From: Adiantum capillus-veneris
Taxonomy: Eukaryota; Streptophyta; Polypodiopsida; Polypodiales; Pteridaceae
DNA: 64,000 nt
Reading direction: 5' to 3'
Assembly: GCA_014529385.2 (NCBI GenBank)
Contig: CM043958.1
Coordinates: 122,978,817 to 123,042,816 of the forward strand
Positions 23,460-34,840 of the stretch are shown one piece after another (position 1 is the first letter of the stretch; every line of letters begins with the position of its first letter). The position numbers were made by a program, and so were the translations under genes. The notes under the pieces are model-generated. The model ran no database searches and had not been told where the DNA came from. It saw only the letters and a program-made list of their open reading frames with translations.

Positions 23460-23830
23460 ATAAGGTGCAGCGGTCGACTTTTAGGACCCTAGAGAATTTT
23501 TCAATAGGCATGTTTTCCTTTGAATTCAACAACATCTACAATGTTGCATTTTTTGAAAACAACTCCTCGTTAGAACCTTGTTGCTTGATGTAGCCAGTGT
23601 GTTGCTGACATTGGAGACAATTGCACTCTGCACAACAGCCTCCTACACTAAAGACTGATCATGGATTTCCCGAACAAGCGGATGTTGAGCAACAAGATTC
23701 CATATTTCCCACTTTTCTTCTATACTAAAACCTTCAATCCTACTCCTGAAAGCTCTCGCAAGCTCGGAGGAGATTTTCTTTTTCTCCTCATCATCGACGG
23801 CATGATGTCCTCGCTTAGCTTTCATCTGTT
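23460..23830 (-). pseudogene. Short coding-like segment upstream of the right array
   Basis: A 60-codon minus-strand frame from ATG 23825 contains SELARAFRSRIEGFSIEEKW and LVAQHPLVREIHDQSLV, helical and charged, and coding-like text continues past its stop. It could be the N-terminal exon of the transposase-like gene, with the right array as intron. I do not recognise the family. Confidence 0.3.
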
Positions 23831-24105
23831 TGCGCTCCTACTATTTACTCTCTCTTTCTCTCTTATACTTTCTAATATTTTTTGGGAGTTGTAACTCATT
23901 GCTTGTAATGGCTCCCTTCTTCTTTCTCCTGAGGACTATAAATGTGTATAATATATTACTTACTTGAAATCACTTAAATGAATAATTATCAATAATTGAT
24001 ACTGTAATTCCAAACATGCCAGCTCCAAACATGCAATGATGTGACCAACTAAACAAATGACTTCATATGGAGTGATTGGGATACCCACAAGATTTCCTTA
24101 CCATC

Positions 24106-24355
24106 CTCGGGGGATCACTTAATAATTATGTGACTATCACGTGAGTGCAGCAGAAGGGATTATTAAATTTCATGTTTTCTCACATTTTCACATATAGAAG
24201 GGTGTTGTAAATTAGAATTGGGAAAAAATTTACAGATTGAATAGAAAAAGGGTGTATTTTACCTATAGAAAATTTGTAGATATTAAAAATAGTCCTTGAA
24301 CGTAGGTGATATACACAATTTATACATAGTGCCCCCCCCCCCCCCCCCCCCCGAG
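24106..24355. mobile_element. MITE copy 1 (250 bp)
   Basis: Terminal inverted repeats CTCGGGGGATCAC and GTG-C(n)-CGAG bound an AT-rich, non-coding 250-bp segment. A second copy at 42932-43178 has the same ends and the same internal order. Its 3' repeat has expanded into a run of about 20 C. Flanking octamers TTACCATC and TCATCATT agree at only five positions, so a target duplication is doubtful here. Confidence 0.65.
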
Positions 24356-24516
24356 TCATCATTATATTATAGCACACCTCCATTTCCAACATCGGAGTTA
24401 GTGGCAATAATGTTGTATGCTAGTTCTCCATATATGTTTGTCTTTGCCAGAGCGAGAGAGAGCTCAGCTTTGACAACTCAACTCCGAGGCAGGATGCCCG
24501 TCGCAAGGAACGAACG

Positions 24517-24517
<1 letters not shown>

Positions 24518-24611
<94 letters not shown>
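24518..24611 (+). repeat. (AC)n microsatellite
   Basis: About 47 AC units without interruption. The HTHTHT and VCVCVC frames across it are not genes. Confidence 0.95.
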
Positions 24612-24613
<2 letters not shown>

Positions 24614-25266
24614 GATTCTAGTACCCCACGTCGTCTTCAGTAAGGCCACACCCCAAAAGGGAGGGAATGAGTAATATTTTTTATGGACATTTTAAATTCA
24701 AACTGGACTTGCTCTTTGGTTTTCAATATATGCTAACAAGCACAACAAGCACAACTAGCATTGTGCGGGGCAACATTTTTAGTGACACGTTATAATGCTT
24801 ATTTCCAATTTAGGTTCATTTAAGAAAATTTATAATATATAATTTCTTGCAAAATAAATATTGCTATGAAAACGTAATAAAAGTATGCATATAGATTTCC
24901 CAATGTGTCCATATGAGGTATTTTTATACAAATACATGAGATAAATGGACAAATTCAAAAGTGGACTTTATTTTAACGCTAGTCTTTGACCAATAAAAAA
25001 TAATAATTTCAACATGCACAGTTTTTGGGATATGACATATGTTGGGAGTAGAAGCATAGAATGGTTGCTTCACAATTCCAATTTGCTTGAACACTTACTT
25101 GTCAGCCTCTCACCATCTCTCCCAAATCCCAAGTACACACACCTAGACTATGACACCATACACACATACACATATGCACACAAACATAAACTTGATAGTG
25201 AGATTTTGTAAGGGGAAGATGATGTAGACAAGATTAGAGAGTACACATCATAGCATAACATACCAT

Positions 25267-25303
<37 letters not shown>

Positions 25304-25834
25304 GAATCTTGCAAATCAATGGCCTAAAGATTGTAGCCCCAAACTCCACGGCACCTCTTGTGGAGTTTGGTATTGAATATTTGATATTGCGTATTGGTGC
25401 CAAAAATTGGAGGCCCCTTATTTACACTTAGTTCCACTTTAGTTTATGAGTGGAGTATATTACTTATTGCATGAATCTCTTAGAGTGAATTCTCACTAAT
25501 TCTTTACAAGCGAGGCACAGTGGCTTATTGAAGATATAAACTATAGCACTATGCAACTAAAAATTATCAAGAATAATTTATTGTCGACGCCTTCTCCTCA
25601 ACTCCCAGAATTCCAATCTACACAGTATCAACTCACCATTTACTTAAAATAGAAAGACAACATAGTAATTAACCATTACATGTCAGCTATCCCAATTGCA
25701 GTAAACCACATACAATAGGAGGATGCCCAATCTTGTAATATCCCTCCCTCTAGGAATAACAACTATCCTCAATTGCTCAATAGAGAATCAACTAGACCAT
25801 GAGTGATTAAATGTGTGACGATCTGGAAAGTTTT
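24612..25834. other. No gene recognised
   Basis: AT-rich DNA with a short (GA)n array at 25268-25302 and no coding, LTR or TIR signal that I can support. The region ends where gypsy-like coding on the minus strand begins. Confidence 0.5.
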
Positions 25835-26190
25835 GGAAAAAAAAATTCACGCATCCACTTAGCACCTTCTCTAAGGTGGACTTTAAAAGTCAAAAGATAA
25901 CGATTATAAGCCATGCCAGTGCGTGTAGTGGTGGTCTCATGATCATCTATCCAGTGGTCATGGATGAGTTTCTCTTCTTGATCTACAAGTGTTGGTGGCT
26001 CCTCATATATATGATGTGTAGGTAGGGGTCCTCAAAAGGATCAAAATAAATTAATGTGAAATTCATTGTGAATATGTCAATGTGAAGGTAGTAAAATGGA
26101 ACATCATTTATCGCAACATAAATTTTGAATGGACCTAAAAGGGCGGTGGTAATGCGTGTGCTAGACTCCACCCAGCCATGCTATCTTATA
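25835..26190 (-). pseudogene. Gypsy integrase C-terminal fragment of a separate element
   Basis: Minus-strand pieces read STRITTALLGPFKIYVAIND, then after frame changes FTLIYFDPFEDPYLHH, IHDHWIDDHETTTTRTGMAY and NRYLLTFKVHLREGAKWM. This resembles the GPF[KQ]I block and the chromodomain-like tail of gypsy integrases. It lies downstream of the G3 LTR start, so it belongs to another element that adjoins or was hit by G3. Weak but consistent. Confidence 0.4.
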
Positions 26191-26257
26191 GCCTCCCCCT
26201 AGCGTACACCCTATCCGGCCGTTCCGGTGGCCTTGCCCATAGGACCCATGTCCTTAC
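26190..26257 (-). mobile_element. G3 3' LTR, start only
   Basis: A PPT (AAAGGGGGGG, 26261-26270 on the minus strand) is followed by TGTAAGGACATGGGTCC. Only about 70 bases remain before sequence of another element. This stub resembles part of the G4 LTR (both have CATGG, then GGGTGGAG, after a G run and a TATAAG-like box). Confidence 0.45.
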
Positions 26258-26269
26258 ATTACCCCCCCT

Positions 26270-27870
26270 TTGGAGAATCATTTTCTTCCTCACAAACAAA
26301 CGTAGGAAAACGTTTCTTAAGTGCGGAGACATTCCCATGTAGAACCTTCTTCAGGTCTATCTAGCCATTTTACCAACACCTGTCGTCTGACATGATGTCT
26401 GGTGCGAAGCTCATGAGAATCCAAAATCTTTTTGGGCTCATGAGGAATGCTTGGCGGTTCGACAAGGTCAACTAACACACCTGTGTCAATGACATTATCA
26501 TTCTGTCCTAGCTATTTTTGTAAACGACTAACATGAAAAACAAGATGAACTTGTGATTGCTTTGGGAGATCTAACTTATAGGCCACTTGACCTATATTTT
26601 TGAGAATGGTAAATGTTCCACAATAGCGTGATGAAAATTTAGCAACTTTTCCCGTCTTCAGACTTTCTGAATGCTCCAAAACTTTGAGGAAAACCTTGTC
26701 TCCTTCTTCAAAACTAGCAAGACAACGATGCTCATCTACGTACATCTTGTATTGATCTTCAACTTGCTTAACATTCTGTCGAGCAACTCAAAGAATGTCA
26801 AAATGGTCTTGGAGAAAATCCTTCGCTTGTTGTATCTTCTCCTTAGCCAACCCCACCGTAATGGGTGATCTAAGTTGAAATCCATATAAAAGCATAAATG
26901 GACTAAACCCTATAGTCACATGCTTTGAACTATTATAAGCAGATTTCAATATAGGTAAGTAGCCTTCCCAATTGGTTTTCTTCTTGCTAACATACGCTCA
27001 TAGCATATCCTCACTTGATTAACTCTTTTGGTTGGACCATCCGTTTCTGGATGATCAACCGTACTTAGATTAAGTTTAGTTTCCAACTTTTGGAACACAA
27101 CTCTTCAGAAGTGATTATCGAACTTTCGATCTCTGTCACTAATGATACTAGGTGGAAGATCCTAGAGTTTATATATATGCTCTATAAATAGCCGTGCTAA
27201 TTTTGTTGTCTTAACCGTAGTCTTAGTGGGAATGAATTGACCCATCTTTGTGAGACGGTCTAAAATTACCCAAATGGCATCATGGCCATGATTTGTAGTA
27301 GGTAGTCCTACTACAAAATCCATAGAGATACTCTCCCACTTACCTTGTGGAATCTCTAAAGGATGTAAATGACCACCTACCTTGAGGCGCTCTGCCTTAT
27401 CAACTTGGCAGTATTGGCAGTTTAGTACGTACCCTTGAACATCATGATGTAAGCCCGGCCAATAAAATTGCCGTCAAACTAAGGCATACGTCTTACAAAT
27501 ACTTGGATGACTAGCAAGCACTTGGACTATCGTGACACTCAAATAAGATTTGGCACCTAGTGTCTGAGTCCTTTGGCACACATACTCTATCTTTGTGGAG
27601 TAAGTAGCCATCATCAATGGAAAAATTCTTCCATCGCTTAAGCTTTTCCTGAGTAGGGGTGGAGCCCTATGTGTTGGAGTTTCTATATTTGCGTGCAGAG
27701 ACATGTTGATCTGGTTGTTCAGAGACATGTGAGTGGGGGTCCCTTTTTAAAATTGCACTCCACTCTTTAGCATATGATTGATCTTGTGCACACTTTCCAT
27801 GTAATGACTCTAAAACTCCACTCTTTATTTCCGTGAAAGCAAGTGAATTAATATGAGGCATCCGACTTAG
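26270..27870 (-). pseudogene. G3 gypsy integrase
   Basis: Minus-strand coding in several frames. Zinc-binding end: FYWPGLHHDVQGYVLNCQYC. Catalytic core: MDFVVGLP, VILDRLTKMGQF, and IISDRDRKF with the second Asp. The C-terminal part includes KLDLPKQSQVHLVFHVSRLQ and a chromodomain-like tail (VLVKW..RPEEGSTWE) ending near 26290. The tail would suit a chromovirus-type element. Stops and shifts occur throughout, so no active enzyme. Confidence 0.8.
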
Positions 27871-28433
27871 TGCATCCGCTACTACATTATATTGCCCCTT
27901 GCGATATCATAGCTTACAATCATAATCTTGAAGGATTTTGGCCCATCTAGCTTTAAGGGCCTTCAAGTCCATTTGAGTAGTAAACCATTTGATACTCTCA
28001 TGGTCAAAAACTACTTCAAACTCGGCACCATATACATAGTGTCTCCACTTTCATAAAGCGTGAATTATGGCATAGAGTTCTCTCTCATAGACATAATAAT
28101 TTTGTTGAGATCTATCTAACTTTTTACTTTCAAAGGCTATAGGTCTTTCCTCCTAGAGAAGTACCGCACCAATTGATTTATCTCTAGTATCAGTCTTTAC
28201 CGCAAATGGCTTAAGTAGGTCGACGATTGCTAGGATGGGAGTATTGGCTATAGCTACCTTGAGCTGTTCGAAACTTCATTTTTGGGCTTGTTCCCAGGAA
28301 AAGGTCTTACCTTTTTCTTTAAGTTGATCCGTCAAAGGACAACAATTTTGGCATAATCACACATATACTGTCTATAAAATCCAACCATGCCTAAAAATAT
28401 TTGAAGCTCCTCAACCATGTTGAGATGTGGCCA
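27871..28433 (-). pseudogene. G3 gypsy RNase H
   Basis: Minus-strand sequence reads AVKTDTRDKSIGAVLL, ESKKLDRSQQNYYVYEREL, EVVFDHESIKWF and QYNVVADALSRMP. These hold the Asp, Glu, Asp and downstream ADALSR landmarks of the gypsy RNase H. Several stops, for example in the place of Gln after GAVLL. Confidence 0.8.
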
Positions 28434-29541
28434 TCAAAGAATGGCAGCGACCTTGTTAGTGTCCATTTTGATGCCAAAATAACAGATCACATGACCGAGG
28501 TAATGTATCTCTGCTTTAAAGAAATCGCACTTGCTTTGCTTAGCATACAGCACATGAGCTCGTAGCTGTTCGAACACTAATTGTAAGTGTTCTATGTGTT
28601 CATCTTCAGTCTTACTGTAAATGAGAATGTCATCAAGGAAAACCACAACAAATTTTCCAGGATAGGGACATAAGACACTATCCATGAGTGTCATAAATGT
28701 AGCTGGAGCATTGGTTAGACCAAAATTCAAAATGCCCGAACCATGTTCTAAAGTCAATTTTGGAGATATCTTGTAGTAGGATATGCACCTAATGGTATCC
28801 TGAACGAAGATCTATCTTTGTATAGTATCTTTCCCCATGGATTTGATAAAAAAACTCATCCACTCGAGGTAGAGGATACTTGTTCTTGATGGTTATCGCA
28901 TTTAATCCGCGATAATCTACGCACATGCACATAGTACCATCTTTCTTTTTTACCAATATAATTGGTGATGCCGAAGGCAAAGTGCTAGTTCTAATGAAAC
29001 CACAAGCGAGGTAGCCAGTCAACTGACTCTCAACCTCCTTGGCTTCTTTAGCACTCATACGATAAGGTGGTTTACTCACCGGTTTAGTGTCTAGCAAGAC
29101 ATCTTTGCCATGCTTCACATCACGTGTAGGGGGTAAACCCAGTGGTAAATCACTTGAGAACACATCACTATACTCCGTGAGTAAGTGAGTTAGCTTTTGC
29201 CGTGCAAAAGGAGAAAGTAAACTAGAGTTATGTTGGGATGGAGAATCTTGTAATTCCTGTAATGTTTGTTTTACAATAGTTGCACGTTTCTCTATAGAAT
29301 TAAAATTGAGAGCACTTTGCTCGTTAGATTTGTTAACACTTTCTTTATCAATAGAATTCATTGCACTTTGCATACCATTACTAGAATTCACCGCACTTTG
29401 CTCTTGAGAATTCACAAGACTTGGGGACAAGCAGTAACACAAAAAGACCTCATCTAGTAAATCTGCTTTCTGCAAAATAGAAAGCTTGGTTGTACATATA
29501 AGAGGTGCATATAGTATATTTTTCTCACCAAGCAAAATCAC
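28434..29541 (-). pseudogene. G3 gypsy reverse transcriptase
   Basis: The upstream frame (29541-28789) has the linker and fingers: [48 protein letters not shown] and [11 protein letters not shown]. The downstream frame (28757-28434) has FGLTNAPATFMTLM, the catalytic VVFLDDILIYS (FLDD) and YLGHVI. A stop and frameshift near 28760-28790 separate them, so the enzyme is broken although the catalytic residues remain. Confidence 0.88.
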
Positions 29542-30157
29542 ATGTTACCATTGGCCATAAACGATAAGGAGTTGTGTTCATAACTAGTGTGCAATGTGTT
29601 TCTTAAACCATGCAGGCACTCCCATCCTAAAACAAAACAGCAGGGTCCATGTTCATAACTTGGAAGTCAAGGGTCATCGTATGATCTTGAACAATAAGAT
29701 CAACCCCTTGAACTACCGTGTCCCATACTTCTTTATCATTCCCAGACATCTGCTCCACCACATACTTGTGAGAGCAGGGAGTCTATGTAAGCTTCAATTT
29801 CTTGACTAGCTTATAGTTTAAGAAGTTATGAGTTGCACCATCATCCACTAAAATACGAACACGTTGTCTGTTAATAGTTCCATGCATGCGAATCAAACCA
29901 TGGGGGCCAAAGGTGGGCTGCCACATTGAAGCACGCACACAACACTTGTGATTTTCTTCCATATGAAGAACCTCTACAACACAATATTTAGGAGATGAAT
30001 CTAATGTGAGGAGTTGCACCATGTGCATGGCTTTTTCTTTGCCTTGCAAAAGAGGACAATCTTTCTTGTTATGTTGGTTCGAAAGACATCTAAAACACAA
30101 ATTTTGTTTCTTTGCACGCTCAAAATCAGCAGTGCTGAGAGACCCACGTGGAGTATT
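29542..30157 (-). pseudogene. G3 zinc knuckle and protease
   Basis: CFRCLSNQHNKKDC (30099-30058) is a CCHC knuckle. VRILVDDGATHNFLNYKL (near 29850) is the protease active-site region with DDG in place of D[ST]G, a substitution seen in degenerate copies. Frames are open for about 100 codons, then break before the RT. Confidence 0.75.
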
Positions 30158-31032
30158 TCATGATTGCTTAGGCTTCTTAGCCTCTTGTGGGCATGGAGAG
30201 GTAGATTGTCTCTTATTCCTCTTCGAACGTGTGGGAGATCTACCTCTCCATTGGCTCTTAGCCACATTGCTCTTAGGAAAAGTATTCTTAGAGTAGGGAA
30301 CATTTCCTTTCCTCTCTTGGTTATGATCATATCTTTGGGCATGACTCATGGCTTCTTCCAAAGTTTTTGGATGTTGGGTCTTGACATGAAGGCGATAGTC
30401 TTTGTCAAGACCCCTATTAAAACCCCGTATCTTTTGGAATTCATCTAGACCTTCTAGTTTTAATATGATTTCCTGATACTTCGAAAGGTACTGTGAGAGA
30501 GAGAGGCTAGACATGCGGCATGCATCCCATGCTAACCAATTCTTATCTTCTTCATTGGAGTCCAAAAACTCTTTGGAGAAAGAAGCTTGAAACGCAGCCC
30601 AAGACGGAGGACGAGCATATATTGGAGATATCATCCACCACTTATAGACCTTGATTTTAAGAGATGGACTTGTTTCCATAGCCGTCTTTATATCCGCGAT
30701 GTGTCTGAATCTATGAATATCACTCCATTTGTGTAAGAACATATTGACCGCATCCTTGTTGCGATCACGCTCTTCCCCGTGAAACTCAGGAATGGTAATA
30801 TTCTTAAGTAATGCATGGCTACCTTCTGCATCTTCTGTATCACTTGTCTCTTGGACTCCTTGAGTCATGCGAGCTTGGTTCCCTTGAACTGTGCCACTTG
30901 TGGCTCCTTGAGTCCTCTGTGAATTCATAAATTCACAAGTAACTCCGTAAGATTGGTAACATTTTCATTGAGTACAGAGAGGTTTCTTTCAAGTATGCTT
31001 TGGAGATGTTCCAAAGTCTTGAAAGAAGCCAT
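30158..31032 (-). pseudogene. G3 gag
   Basis: The likely start is ATG at 31032 (MASFKTLEHLQSILERNLSV, a coiled start). A +1 shift at about 30925 leads into a 256-codon frame with ITIPEFHGEERDRNKDAVNM, WAAFQASFSKEFLDSNEEDK and LKLEGLDEFQKIRGFNRGLD, the retrotrans_gag pattern. A basic, Arg/Ser-rich tail precedes the knuckle. A still earlier ATG at 31162 (MANENIPPAHTFDLST) may be the original start. Confidence 0.8.
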
Positions 31033-31189
31033 ATCTACAAGACCATGATCTCATAGATCATCATCATCATGCATATTAGTGTCTACAGCACCCGCGGTGC
31101 CCTGAATTTGATCTACGTGCTCAAATCAAAAGTGTGTGCAGGTGGGATATTCTCATTGGCCATGATAAACACACACTAATGTAAAGAGA

Positions 31190-31859
31190 GAAAAAACGTC
31201 AGCTTCTACCTTGTGAAAGTGAAGTCTTTGTGTTTTGTATGCTCCGCAATTTGTGTTGCATGCGAACCTCGCCTTGCGAGAATTGTAGCGCTTCACGTGT
31301 TGTTCGTCATAAGTACACCTTTGTTGCCTCTTCAGAAAAACTTGTCATTTTTGTAAAGGCTTTTCCTCACTTTGAAGCTACCTCCTTTAGGAAAAAAGAA
31401 TTTTTGGAGGAAAACTTGCCTTACTCCAAGAAGTGAAAAGGAAGGGTGAAACTACTTCCTTGAAGTTTGAAGATTTCCCTTTCCTTCTAGCTTTCCTTTC
31501 AGCACAAGTATGCTATCTTTCCTTGTTATATACAACAAGGTTCTATAGCATGATGGTAAAGTGTTGCCTCTTACCCTCATGGGGTGGATTCAACTCTCCT
31601 TCATGTAAGGGTTAAGCAAGCCTTCCTACGCGCGCAGCCAACGACGCCAGCGAAATCCTTCGGAGCCTTGGTGCCATCGAGTGGTCGGTCGAGTTTGCCT
31701 TGGGCACTCGCTGTGGATGGCGTAGGTGGGTCGTCCGCGGTTGGCTGTCGTCGTGTCTATCCGCGCGCGCTTCGCAGAGGAAACTGTGCCTGTCTTCTTT
31801 TTGTTACAGATATCTTTGGCTCCTTAGCAATAGACTTTAGGATCATTGGCTGATACCCC
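31190..31859. other. G3/G4 junction; GC-rich segment, tRNA-like boxes
   Basis: No clear gene. 31600-31810 is notably GC-rich compared with its surroundings. At 31545-31555 (TAGCATGATGG) and 31586-31596 (GGATTCAACTC) there are weak matches to Pol III A and B boxes at tRNA-like spacing, as in tRNA-derived SINEs. No LTR for G3 can be placed here. Confidence 0.3.
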
Positions 31860-34160
31860 GATGCTATCGAGCTAGTAGATTTAGGCTCAACAAACACTTT
31901 TTCTCCTTGAATCATTAAATTATGCTCCAATTGGATCGCATTGGTGGTGACTGCTTCCCAAGTGGTGATACGTCTAATGACTATTCCATTGTAGATAGCC
32001 TCATGTCATAATCTCCTAATTAATCTATCAAGCAATTGATTATTATTGAAGCGCTCATTTGGATTACAATGAGAATTTGAATGCTTCAAGCGACAAATAA
32101 AGTCTCTCACCAACTCTCCTTCCTCTCCTTGGGCTTTCTCGAGCTGAGATGCTACACCCCAAAGTACTCCCTCTTGTATGAATAGTCTCCTAAGAGTAGG
32201 GTAAATCATTTTTTCTTCCACTCTTAGGGTTCTATACCAATCTCAAGCCTTCCTACTTAAGGTTAGGATCAAAGCATTACTCTTATGCAGGTCATTGTGC
32301 TCTCCTAGAGAATTGAATATTTGTTCAAACACTTCGATATGCTTTCTAACATCCCCGTCTTCGCTAAATTTTTGTGTGAGCTTGGCTATTTGTATTGCCT
32401 TACTTCTAGGCTCTCTATCATGCGTGTTACGCGTATTCTCGGAAATAGATCGATCAATAGCTTGAGAAAATATTGCCAAGTCACCTAAGTGAGCAGACAC
32501 CGTGGGCGAAGGTGCTCTAGAGACTACATGTGGAGTTGGTCTTGGCGTGTAGGAAACCCTTGGGTTCCAAGTTTTGTATGGTGTTGTGCCATGTGGTGTT
32601 CACATGTGTGGCCCTAGGCATAGCAGACGCCGGATGTGACATGCTAATGCTAGCCGATATGGTCCATTGAAATAAGAGTTTGGGTGTTGTGGTTGTGGAG
32701 CATAGGTTGTTGAAACAATGGGAGGGGTAGGAACTATATGAGTATGAGGACCCATAGGTGTAGGAACTATATGAGTATGAGGATCCATAGGTGTATACAA
32801 TTGGTACACACTTGTAGGTATTGTTGCAGGCATTGAGATACCATGTAGCGATGTGACATGCTAATGCTAGCCGATATGGTCCATTGAAATAAGAGTTTGG
32901 GTGTTGTGGTTGTGGAGCATAGGTTGTTGAAACAATGGGAGGGGTAGGAACTATATGAGTATGAGGACCCATAGGTGTATACAATTGGTACACACTTGTA
33001 GGTACTATTGTTGCAGGCATTGAGATACCATGTAGCTGTGTTTTACTAACAAATGAGGTCCATGGCGTGTTTCTTGGCATGCCCATCATTGGGGTAGGCA
33101 TGGTAGCCATGGTGTCATCAAGGGAAAGATGAGCTAGACTGGGAAAGGTAAAGCTATCACTTGTGGTCTCAGATTGCACTGAGACACCTAGCAAAACAAC
33201 ATATGCAGGATCCATCGGACTTACCGAGGGAGTCTCTATTTCTTTAGCCTTCCCTGCATCCAAGAATATCATGAGACCCGTTGAAGGAATGTAGACCCCC
33301 TTGTTCTATCTCTCTAACTCAATAACCCTATGGATGACCTGAAAAACACTTTGTTGTTGTTGATCCTCTACACTAGTAACACCCGTTGTGGATTCTAGGA
33401 CATCTAACCAACCCACGTGATAGGTGTGACCTGTGTATAGGTCGGTTAGAGTTTCCGTTTGTAGTTCATACTCCCAGTTTTTGTTTAGGAACGCTCCATC
33501 TAGGATTGAGGTGCTAGGGGTGTCCTTTGAACTAGATGCAATGTGGCTCTCTATGGGTTGACCCTTAGTGGTCGCTTATTTAGGAGCGCTCGATTGTTCG
33601 CCAAGAAAGGATATTGACATAGGGACTTTCACTTTTTACTCTCTTTATTGCTCTACCCTACGTAAGCTCTTGATTTCCTTTTTCCTAGCCGCAATGATAT
33701 ACCACTCAACCTCTTGCACTTTGGCAAGGCTTCTATCATCAGGTAATAAAACCTCGGAGGAAAATAGCTCTGAAGAGTCAAGGGGTGCAGTCAATGGAGT
33801 ATTCACGTGCACATTCTCGAGGAGCATGGGGTCTACGTTGGTCTGAATGGCGAATTTACTTCCCCACCCCCCTCATTTACATTGTTAGCTCCATGTTTGA
33901 AGAAAGTGGCTCTACTAAAGGTTTCCTTCAAGCGGCTAAGCACGCTCGGCCCAAATCGTGGGCCCATGGCATGCATGTCTTGGTTTGAGCTATTCGGATT
34001 AGGCATTGGGTAACCCTCCATGACATTGTAGTCAAAGGAAGAGTCACTAGATGCAATATGTGGGTCTTGAGTGGTACTACCTTGGGTTCCCGTTGAGGGC
34101 CTAGAGCCTAAGGTAGAGGAATAATGAGTGCCCGCATAAATGGAGACACTCTATGTACTC
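31860..34160 (-). pseudogene. G4 gag with long N-terminal extension
   Basis: The N-terminal 500 or so codons (34160-32500) are serine-, proline- and threonine-rich and include MEGYPMPNPNSSNQDMHA. The gag core is at 32500-31900: LTQKFSEDGDVRKHIEVFEQ, IYPTLRRLFIQEGVLW, EGELVRDFICRLKHSN, NNNQLLDRLIRRL. Stops at about 32240, 32005 and several upstream, plus a shift near 33830, break it. No protease or polymerase follows; G3's gag begins about 800 bases downstream. Confidence 0.65.
32633..33046. repeat. Tandem duplication in G4 gag, period 217
   Basis: The segment from GATGTGACATGCTAATGC recurs at 32633 and 32850 with few differences. The first copy also holds a 33-base internal duplication (GAACTATATGAGTATGAGGA). 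Coding changes frame across it. Confidence 0.9.
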
Positions 34161-34682
34161 GTCCTCTAGCACACGACCAGATCAAGGTGCATGTGACCTC
34201 AATACTCTAGAGGTGTTGGTGAGTGCCCGTGAAGGCCGCTCAACTAGTGTTTTAGGTGTCTACAATCCATTTTTTTTTTGTATTTTATGTATCTATTCTA
34301 AACCAAGCCACGAAATATAGCATACATAGTCAAAAAAAGAATCTTCTAAAATATGAGGAATCTCATGGCGTGCTATATATCAATAGATAGAGCTTGAAGA
34401 GGACATTCTAACTGTCAAACCTCCGCCAACTTTGGAGTTTTTTAGCAAAAAATTATCCATGCGCCCGTTTTGGTAGAGAGAGATAAAGTCAAACTCCTTA
34501 AAGGGCCCCTTTGTGAGTCCAAATTTTGCCTAATGTATTTTCTCAGTAGTGACTCCACTATCCCAAGGTCTTTACTGCCGCTTGTAATGTATTTAACACC
34601 AAGGTCAACACCAAGTGATAGGCAGTCGCGGAGCTTCCTATTCGTCCAGTATTGACTCCACTGTATGGCTTGTTGGGTTAAC

Positions 34683-34695
34683 AACTTTGATACCA
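34683..34695 (-). other. G4 primer-binding site (tRNA-iMet type)
   Basis: On the minus strand ATTGGTATCAAAGTT follows an LTR-like CA end. TGGTATCA-AG is one mismatch from the plant initiator-Met primer site TGGTATCAGAG. Confidence 0.55.
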
Positions 34696-34696
34696 A

Positions 34697-34840
34697 TGAA
34701 AAGCCTAGGGAGTGGAGCATGAAACTCTCCACCCGACCATGCTCTATATAGGACCTGCCTTGCTTATAATAGGCCCCCCCTGAGTGCATGTCCGTCCTGG
34801 CCCTGGGCCTACTGCCCGGTCTTACCCTAGGCATGATAGG
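34697..34840 (-). mobile_element. G4 5' LTR, at least its 3' part
   Basis: Ends CTTTTCA at 34697 just before the PBS. A TATA-like CTATATAG lies at 34742-34751. The other boundary is uncertain: a TG at about 34836 would give a very short LTR of about 140 bases, but it may be longer. Confidence 0.4.

Noticed and set aside
31540-31610. A true tRNA gene
   Set aside because: Box matches are weak and I cannot draw a cloverleaf acceptor stem.
34442-34834. 130-codon minus-strand frame
   Set aside because: Spans the G4 LTR end and primer site, so it is unlikely to be a protein.
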